Below are positions 57,015 through 64,000 of a DNA stretch of 64,000 bases, piece after piece. The notes under the pieces are model-generated. The model ran no database searches. It was not told where the DNA came from and saw nothing but the letters and a program-made list of their open reading frames with translations. Within the stretch, counting starts at the first letter, position 1; each line of letters opens with the position of its first letter. Source of the stretch: Candidatus Altimarinota bacterium (lineage in GTDB: Bacteria; Patescibacteriota; Gracilibacteria; BD1-5; UBA6164); NCBI GenBank assembly GCA_028697205.1, contig JAQVFO010000002.1, forward strand, positions 124,001 to 188,000. The letters are read 5' to 3'. A program made the translations under genes and the position numbers.

Positions 57015-57731
57015 TTAATTATTACTTATTTTTATACTTTTTTCCAATCAAGCTTTTTCAAAGAAAAGATATACATTAGGAGTATCCCATAAACTAGATC
57101 AAGAATAAAACTCAATTTTATTATTTATATTTTTTATGATAAGGTTTTGAGTTCTTAATCATGATTTATCTTCTTTTGTATTAGCTTCAGTAAAATTAGT
57201 TGTTATTCAAGAGGAATTTAAATTATCTTCACTAAAAAAATTTATTCAAAAAATATTTTCCAAAGAATTCACATATGACTTAACTTCATAATTCTTATAT
57301 AAATCCATTACTCATGTAAAAACTGTTCAACTTTGATTTAGCACTATATTATTTATTATCTTATCTCAAGAATAAATTTTTATATTCCAAGCTCATGTAT
57401 ATGTTAGAGTTGTATTCATTGAAAATATCTTTGAATCTTCATTTAATTCAAAATTTGTATTATAAGAATTAACTATCTGGTTTTGCTTATATAAATCATA
57501 CAATCTTCATGAAAAACTTATTTCATAATCATATATTTCTTTGTTTTTTACTTTATTTTCTAAATTATCAAAACTACTTTTAATCAGGAATATATCTCAA
57601 TCTAATTTTTTTGAATCAACAAAGTTTCGAAAATAACTTATAGATGCTACAGAAATAAATGATATAATTGTAATAACAAATAATATTTCTATCAAAGTAA
57701 ATGCTTTATTGTAAACTAGATTCTTATTCAT
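57015..57731 (-). CDS. Type IV pilin-like (pseudopilin) protein, 238 aa
   Basis: Short leader MNKNLVYNKA, then FTLIEILFVITIISFISVAS, the class III prepilin N-terminus with Glu at +5; the residue before Phe is Ala instead of the usual Gly, which prepilin peptidases tolerate in some pseudopilins. The rest is a soluble domain with beta strands (SKIFSMNTTLTYTGAWNIKI). Presumably cleaved by a prepilin peptidase and assembled by a pilus or T2SS-like machine; the PilB/GspE-like ATPase at 37657 is the only motor of that type in the window. One of the rare CGA codons occurs at ISYF-(CGA)-NF. Confidence 0.88.
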
Positions 57732-57749
57732 AAATTTTCAAGTTTTAAA

Positions 57750-58802
57750 TTATTTTTTCCTTTTTTTAAGCTCACTTATTATATTGTTTATAAAAATTAC
57801 AACAAATACTATTATTCAAAAAACTACTAATTTACCATTTTTATCAAGGAATAAAGCAGTAATTCAAAAGAAGAAAGAAAGTGAATAAATTAAAATAAGT
57901 ATTTGCTTATTTGATAATCAAATAGCAAGTAATCTGTGATGTAAATGAGTAAAATCTTTTTTTAAAGGATTTTTTTTATTTATAATTCTTTTAAAAAGTA
58001 CATAAATAGCATCTACTGTATAAATACCAAAAACTACTAAAACAGTAGCAATTTTTCATCAAGATATTATAGCCATAGTTGCAAGCATAAACGCTAGAAA
58101 CATAGTTCAACTATCTCACATCAAAATACGTTCTTTTACATCATAAAACCAAAATGGTATAATCGCTCAAACTAATATTATAGCCATAGTCATTATAAAT
58201 ATTGCATTATCTACTCATCACTCATAACTATCTTTATTGTATAAAATTACTCAAAGCAAAAAAAGTATAAAAAATGAAATTATTGATATTCAAGCGGTAT
58301 TACCCGGAATTCAATCACTCCAATTTAGAGAATTAAAAATAAATACATACCAAATAATTGTAAACAAAAAAGGAATAGTATAAACTTCTACAGAAAATAA
58401 TGTAAAATGATATGTTTGTAAGTCTATAACTCATCAAAAAATATTGCTTATATATCCTATTTTTATAGATGTAATTCAAATTATTGCTCAAATTATTATT
58501 TGAATTACAAGTCTTATTTTTGGGTTTACATCAAGTAAATCATCTAAAAAGCTTATAACTGTAACAATTCATCAAAATATCCAAATTAAATATAATTTAT
58601 AGTTATGTTCTACAAAAAAATACGATACAATTATAAATACTAAAAAAAATACAATTCACATACTGTATGGAACTGGATCTCTTTTCTTTCAATATTTTTT
58701 TGGATTATCAAGAATCTTAATTTTTTGAAAAAATCTTTTAAATATTTCCACAAAAACAAAAGATAATAATAAAGAACTTAAAAATGATAATAAAATAATC
58801 AT
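57750..58802 (-). CDS. MraY/WecA-type polyprenyl-phosphate sugar-1-phosphate transferase, 350 aa
   Basis: Membrane enzyme that starts lipid-linked glycan assembly. About ten TM helices. Family motifs: VISFLDDLLDVNPKIRL (D-D-x-x-D-type), FNSLNWSDGIPG (N-x-x-D-G-x-x-G), MGDSGTMFLAF (G-D-x-G-S/T), and FTHLHHRLLAIGLSNKQ (H-x-H-H-R), which is typical of WecA/TagO-like rather than MraY enzymes. It could initiate the surface polymer made by the genes at 757-5022. It overlaps neither neighbour; gaps are 18 and 19 bases. Confidence 0.88.
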
Positions 58803-58821
58803 AATTATAGTAATTAATATG

Positions 58822-59520
58822 CTAAATATTATTTTTTAATAAGTAACTTGGTAAAAGTTTTATGTAAAAAATAAAAACAGTTCAAGTAAGTAAAAAGTAT
58901 CAAAGTGCAATTCAATCTAAATTTCATAAATTGTAAGAAATTACAACTCATAAAAGAGATCATAATGTCAAAACTCAAATTCATATTATATTTAACCAAT
59001 ACCTTACAATATCTTTAACACTAACTAATCAAGTTGTAATAAAGGAAAATCAAATAGCTTGTAATATATGAAAATTTTCATGTGGAATATAATTGATAAA
59101 TATTAATAATAATATTATATTTATAGGAATAAAAGTATACTCATTCAATATTTTTAAATCTTTTTTTAATACAAAAAATGATACAGTGTTTAATGCAGCA
59201 AGAATATACATAATTTGCCACAATAAGTATTGAGATTGCGATTTAAAAATATATCAGTAAATTGATATTGAAGTAAAAATTGCAACTCACAAAATTTGAT
59301 TAATTGCTCAATATTTATTATTTCATGATGAGTAATAATCTTGCATTATCATTATAAAAAGATTTCATAAAAAATTAGCAAGAAACATTATTATAATTTC
59401 TATTAAACTTCAATTTCAAGTAATATAAACAATTACTAAACAAATAGCTAGGATCAAATAAATCCACCAATTTTTTTTTGAAAAATCAACTATTTTTGAA
59501 AAAAATAAATTTAAAAACAT
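58822..59520 (-). CDS. Polytopic membrane protein of unknown function, 232 aa
   Basis: About seven or eight hydrophobic helices with short loops; no conserved motif recognised. Layout recalls PnuC-like small transporters (IYGYIFKSQSQYLLWQIMYI and similar W/Q-containing helices), but no diagnostic residue string is present and I do not assign it. It sits 21 bases downstream of glyA and 19 bases upstream of the WecA-type gene, in the same transcript by appearance. Confidence 0.7.
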
Positions 59521-59541
59521 AAACTAAAGTAAACGAATAAA

Positions 59542-60867
59542 CTACTTATAAATAGGAAATTTCAAACAAAATTCTTTTACTTCTTTTTTTATATTTTTAA
59601 GGTCTTCATTTGAATCAATAAACTTGTAAAATCATTCTAAAATACTTTTTCTTTCTTCTTTATCTTCACTATATTTGAAATCAGATATTAAATCACTTAC
59701 TTTTTTTATCCAGCTAGCAATTTTATCCATATCATGTTCTTTCATTCATCTCATTGTTACAATTGGAGTTCATAGTCTAATTCAACTTGGACTAAAAGCT
59801 GTTGCAGGATCTTTTGGAATAGTATTTTTATTTAATGTAATACCTGCTTTATCTAGTGCTTCTTGCATAAAAACTCATCTTCATTTTCAAACATTTACAA
59901 GCATTAAATGATTATCTGTTCATCAACTAACTAACTCAAATCATAAATTATGTAATTTTTCTGCAAGATATTTAGAGTTCTTAACTATTTGTTTATTTGA
60001 CTCTATAAATTCAGGTTTCAAAGCTTCTCACAAAGCAACAGCAATAGCTAAAGTTTGATGATTATGAGGTCCTCATTGTAATCATGGAAATATTGCTTTA
60101 TCTATTTTTGAAGCTAATTCTGGATCCTTTTTAAGTCATTTTTCAGTAACCATTACCATACCTCCTCTTGGTCATCTAAGTGTTTTATGTGTTGTAGTTG
60201 TTATTATATCAACATAAGGAGCAGGACTAGGATGAACTCATGAAATTATAAGTCAAGAAATATGAGCAATATCTGCTGCAACATATGCCCCAACTTCATC
60301 AGCTACTTTTGCAATTTCTTCAAACGGAAAAAATCTTGAATAAGCTGAAGCTCAAATCCAAACAAGTTTTGGTTTATTTTCTCTTATAATTTTTGCTGTT
60401 TCTTCTAAATCTACATATCAATCTTCTCTTACATGATACTGAACTGAATTAAAAAAAGATCAAGTAACTGAAGCTTTCCATCAATGAGTTAAATGTCATC
60501 AATCAAGTAAACTTTGTCATACTACTGTATCTCCTGGGCGACAAGTAGCGACATATACTGACAAGTTTGCAGGGCTTCAACTATATGGTTGTACATTTAC
60601 ATGAGCAACTCAAGGAAAAGCCTTTTTAGCTCTTTCTATTGCTAATTCTTCAACTTCATCAACAAATTCATTTCATCAATAATATCTTTTTCTAGCATAT
60701 CATTCACTATATTTATTTGTAAAAGGAGTTCAAAGAGCTTCAATAACTGACAAAGAAGCTATACATTCAGATGGAATAAGTTCCAAAGTTGTTTCTTGTC
60801 TTTCTATTTCTTTTTGAACTAAATTATAACAAAATGGATCAGTAGTTTTTAAATTATCAAAATTCAT
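59542..60867 (-). CDS. glyA: Serine hydroxymethyltransferase, 441 aa
   Basis: PLP enzyme that converts serine and THF to glycine and methylene-THF. Motifs: [47 protein letters not shown] and [14 protein letters not shown], with the PLP lysine at residue 228. Full length. It is the first gene of the long minus-strand run. Supplying glycine may be particularly relevant in a lineage whose proteins use glycine at all TGA codons, and the one-carbon unit would feed fmt in the same run (inference). Confidence 0.97.
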
Positions 60868-61002
60868 ATGAAAAAAATTAAATTATAAATTTATTCTTGG
60901 CTTATTTTTTAGCTTTTTATATTCTATACATTTTATAAAATCTTCAAAGATTTTTTTTAATTTTTCTTGAATATATATATATTTTAATATAATGCCTAAT
61001 TA

Positions 61003-61016
61003 AGGATTATAATCCT
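61003..61016. promoter_or_regulatory. Palindrome AGGATTATAATCCT before the symporter gene
   Basis: A perfect 14-base palindrome containing TATAAT, 22 bases before the ATG at 61038 in the divergent glyA/symporter region. It could be a -10 box inside an operator. A second TATAAT at 61088-less position 60988-60993 with TTGAAT at 60967-60972 is an alternative promoter. Confidence 0.35.
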
Positions 61017-61037
61017 ATTTATTTTTAATTTATAACT

Positions 61038-62471
61038 ATGTGAAATTGAGTAAATAGTGTAATGGTAATTTCAGTTTTTTTATACCTTTTTCTTACATTA
61101 GCTGTATGACTTTTTTTTGCAAGAAAAGTAAAAAACTCTCAAGATTATATTTTATCATGAAAAAATCTTCCTTTATATATAGTTACAGCAACTGCATTTG
61201 CTACATGGTTTTGAGCAGAAACTGTAGTTTGAACTAGTTGATCTGTAATAGAAAACTGATTCATATGAATAATTGAAGATCCTTTTTGAGTAGCTATGTG
61301 TTTGATTCTAATATGATTATTTTTTGCAAGAAAACTATATAGACTAAACTTAGTAACATTATGAGATTTTTATAAATTAAAATATGGTAGAAAAGTAGAA
61401 ATAGTTGCTAGTATTATTATAATTCTTTCTTATTTTGGTTGGATTGCTGCACAGATGCTAGCATTAGGAAAAATATTTAATATAGTTACTTGAATAGAAA
61501 CTGAGTACTGAATACTAATTGCATCTATTATAGTAATTATTTATACAGTTTTAGGTTGAATGTACTCAATTGCTCGTATAGATTTTATGCAAATGATATT
61601 AATCTTTATATGATTAATTGCTGCTTGAATTGAAGTAGTCCTTAATGATGCTTGATGATTTATGACAGTTTTTAATAAAATTCCGGTATGAACTTTTAAT
61701 ATGATGCCATCTCTAGAACCTAGAGAATTTTTAACATGGGTTGCTGCATGGATTACTCTTGGTTTATGATCTATCCCTCAACAAGATGTTTACCAAAGAG
61801 TTATGTCTTCAAAAAATGAAAAAGTTGCAATGTGGTGATCTATAAATGCATGACTTATGTACCTAACAGTTGCTATGATTCCTATTTTTTTATGACTTGT
61901 TGCAAAAGTTGTTTATCCTGAATTAATTGCCTGATGAGATACAGAAACTGTATTAACTTCTATGATTTTATTACACACACATGTATTAACTCAAATTCTT
62001 TTCTTCTGAGCATTACTATCTGCAATTATGAGTACTGCTAGTTGAGCATTATTAGCACCATCAACAATCTTATCAGAAAATATTATTAGACCTTATTTTA
62101 AACATTTAGATGATAAAAAGTTTTTACTTTTAACTAGATATTCAGTACTTTTTATGGCTATTATTTCTATATGATTTGCTCTAACTAATTGAAGTGTATA
62201 TGAATTGGTAGCAAATGCTTATTCTTTAGTTTTAGTTTCTATTTTCGTTCCATTAGCATTTTGACTATATTGGAGAAAAGCAAGTCCTCTATGAGCTATG
62301 CTTTCAATTCTAGTTTGAATTTTAGTTTATGTAAGAATGGAATATTATAGTGCTGACTTTGTAATTCCATCTCTGATTTCATGACTTTTAGCATCAATTG
62401 CTTGAATGGTTTTCTGAAGCTATTTACCAAAAATGATTCACGAAAGATTTGAACCAAAAGCTATGGAATAA
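61038..62471 (+). CDS. Sodium:solute symporter (SSS family), 477 aa
   Basis: Twelve to thirteen TM helices with SSS landmarks: DYILSGKNLPLYIVTATAFA and WFGAETVVGTSG in the first helices, then YSIARIDFMQM, SIPQQDVYQRVMSSKNEKVA, and LLSAIMSTASGALLAPST (Na+ site region, A-x-x-S-T-x-x-S) followed by SENIIRPYF. This is the family of PutP/PanF; the substrate cannot be told. It allows uptake of an amino acid or vitamin by sodium motive force. The start ATG is followed directly by TGA (Gly). Preceded by a palindromic promoter region and closed by a strong terminator. Confidence 0.92.
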
Positions 62472-62480
62472 ATTCTTTAT

Positions 62481-62515
62481 AAAAAAGCTAAATCAAATTG
62501 ATTTAGCTTTTTTAT
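62481..62515. terminator. Bidirectional terminator between symporter and ctpA-like genes
   Basis: A 16-bp perfect stem (AAAAAAGCTAAATCAA) with a one-base centre and a T run. It lies between two convergent stops. Confidence 0.85.
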
Positions 62516-62516
62516 A

Positions 62517-63797
62517 TTATTTTTTTTCATTAATACTTTCCTTGTACTTATCAACTGAAAGTTTTAAAGCATCATATTTTATAAAACTATCTAATACTTT
62601 TTTGGCTTCTTCTAACTGTCTATCATAATTCTTTTCATAATCATCTTTTGTAAATAATACTTCAATATCTGGATCAATTCAATCTTTATCAATATTTCTT
62701 CACTCAGGGGTAAACCATTTAGCAATAGTTAATTTTAAAAGTCATCAATTAGATAATTCAAATGGTTCTTGTACAGATCATTTTCAGTAAGTTTTTTCTC
62801 AAACAATAATTGCCTTATTATATTCTCTTAGAGCTCATGAAGTTATTTCTGATGCTGATGCAGTATTTCAGTTAACCAAAATTACAATTTTTTTATCAAA
62901 AGTTTCTCAAGTATTTAAGCTATAATAAATATTATCAATCAAACTTCATTTATATTTTGTTTTTACTAAAACTTTTCATTTAGGGATAAATTCAGATAAA
63001 ATCTCAACAGCACTTTGTAAATATCCTCATCAATTATCTCTTAAATCTATAATTAATCATTTAACATTTTTATCATTTACCTCTTTTAATTCATCTCTAA
63101 ACTCTGATGAAGTATTATCTCAAAACATATTTAATGCTATGTATCAAATATTTTCTTTATCAAATATTTTACTTTGAACAGATGGAATTGTTATTTTTTG
63201 TCTAGTTACTTCTTTTTCAAAAGATGATATTTCTCAAGCTCTTAAAATAGTTAGTTTTACTTTTGTTCATGCTGGTCATTTAATAAGCTTTACAGCATCA
63301 TATAAATTTTTATCCTTTAAATCAACTCAATCAGCCTTAGTAATTAAATCTCAATTTAGAAGACCAGCTTCTTTCGCAGGAGATCATTTAATAATCATAC
63401 TAACTTGTACTCATAAATCTACTTTCTCTACAACTGCTCATATTCATTCAAAATCTCATGCCAAAGTATCTTCAAAAGATTTTTTTTCTTCAGGAGACAT
63501 ATATTCACTATGCTTGTCTCAAAGAGCATCTACCATTCATCTAACAATTCATGAAACTAAATCTTCTTTTTTTATTCAATCAATTGAATAATATTCATTT
63601 TTAACTTTATCATATGCTTCCCATAGTAAACTTAAATCTAAATCTTCTTTAGCATTAGTTTGCAAGTTTAGTTTTTCATATAAAGCTGTAGGCTTTTTAT
63701 TGGTTAAATAGTCATTAAATACTATTCAAAGTAAAAAACTTGTTAAAAATATTATCAAAAATATTCAACTTTTAACATATTTGTTAAATTCTTTCAT
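62517..63797 (-). CDS. C-terminal processing protease, S41 family, 426 aa
   Basis: Exported serine protease of the CtpA/Prc type. N-terminal TM anchor (SGIFLIIFLTSFLLGIVF), SALGDKHSEYMSPEE-like segment, PDZ domain (GIGAVVEKVDLGVQVS ... SPAKEAGLLNGDLITKADG), then the catalytic core: GLIIDLRDNGGGYLQSAVEI, VILVNGNTASASEI with Ser314 and GEKTYGKGSVQ with Lys339, the Ser-Lys dyad at the family spacing. KWFTPEGRNIDKDGIDPDIE ends the core. All landmarks and length are normal. It processes or degrades extracytoplasmic proteins and may act on the many exported proteins encoded here (inference). Confidence 0.95.
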
Positions 63798-64000
63798 TTT
63801 CACTTTTTTAAAAACTAAAAATTTTTTACATTTTGTAATATAAGATTTAATTGAAAAAACACAAGTCAATTAGAATTAAAATAAAATGTTTAAAACTTAT
63901 TAACATTTTATGATGGCTATAAATAAGGATTATTTTTTCCTTTCTCACAAATTTTAAAAAAATAAAAATTTGACTTCCCTATTTTAAAGTAATTTTTTTT
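63798..64000. other. Intergenic end of the window
   Basis: AT-rich, contains the ctpA-like leader and probably its promoter. No gene start with coding character could be followed before the window ends; the only ATG-initiated frames are a few codons long. Confidence 0.4.

Noticed and set aside
1-64000. Selenocysteine or stop-codon read-through as the reason for in-frame TGA
   Set aside because: TGA is used many times per gene, at glycine positions, with no SECIS-like context; recoding as Gly is sufficient.

Overview
The window is AT-rich bacterial DNA (well above 70% A+T by eye) that reads sensibly only when UGA is glycine, i.e. NCBI translation table 25, the code of Candidatus Absconditabacteria (SR1) and Gracilibacteria (BD1-5/GN02) in the Patescibacteria/CPR radiation. 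Invariant glycines fall on TGA codons in EF-G, the PilB/GspE Walker A loop, MutL and GlyA, while TAA and TAG end genes. Under the standard code almost every gene breaks into pieces. With table 25 the window is densely packed with 42 genes (40 apparently intact, one cut by the left edge, one broken by a stop). No tRNA, rRNA, CRISPR or transposase was seen. Starts lack Shine-Dalgarno sequences. Several genes have a TTGA(C/T)T-16/17-TAnnnT promoter 20-35 bases upstream, and many end in long perfect hairpins.

Layout. 1-644 (minus): two small T4SS-pilin-like membrane proteins. 757-7595 (plus): a surface-glycan block (GT4 glycosyltransferase, O-antigen-ligase-like polymerase, GT-C mannosyltransferase-like protein) followed by two exported proteins. 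7639-20706 (minus): one uninterrupted gene for a 4,355-residue surface protein with FG-GAP-like and calcium-loop repeats. 20811-24740 (minus): dnaE. 24873-26148: a small cytoplasmic protein and a nucleotidase gene broken by TAA. 26248-31485 (plus): a T4SS-like cassette, VirD4/HerA-type ATPase plus three membrane proteins built from pilin-like hairpins. 31516-34202 (minus): mutL, a small membrane protein, a thioredoxin-fold protein. 34344-37633 (plus): rplS, gatA, a charged cytoplasmic protein. 37657-45239 (minus): pilB/gspE-like ATPase, comEC, lgt, rny, fusA. 45365-60867 (minus): a long co-directional run starting with glyA, a membrane protein, a MraY/WecA-type transferase, a pilin-like protein, fmt, a 64-residue protein, an ABC-2 permease and prmC, then exported proteins of unknown function and a secreted LCAT-like lipase. 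61038-62471 (plus): a sodium:solute symporter. 62517-63797 (minus): a CtpA-type protease.

The genes fit a small, probably host-attached cell. It keeps core replication, repair and translation functions (dnaE, mutL, fusA, rplS, gatA, fmt, prmC, rny, glyA) and spends much of its coding capacity on its surface: giant adhesin-like protein, pili, T4SS-like machinery, DNA uptake (comEC), glycans, exported lipase and protease. Host attachment is inferred from the lineage and gene content; it is not shown by the sequence itself.
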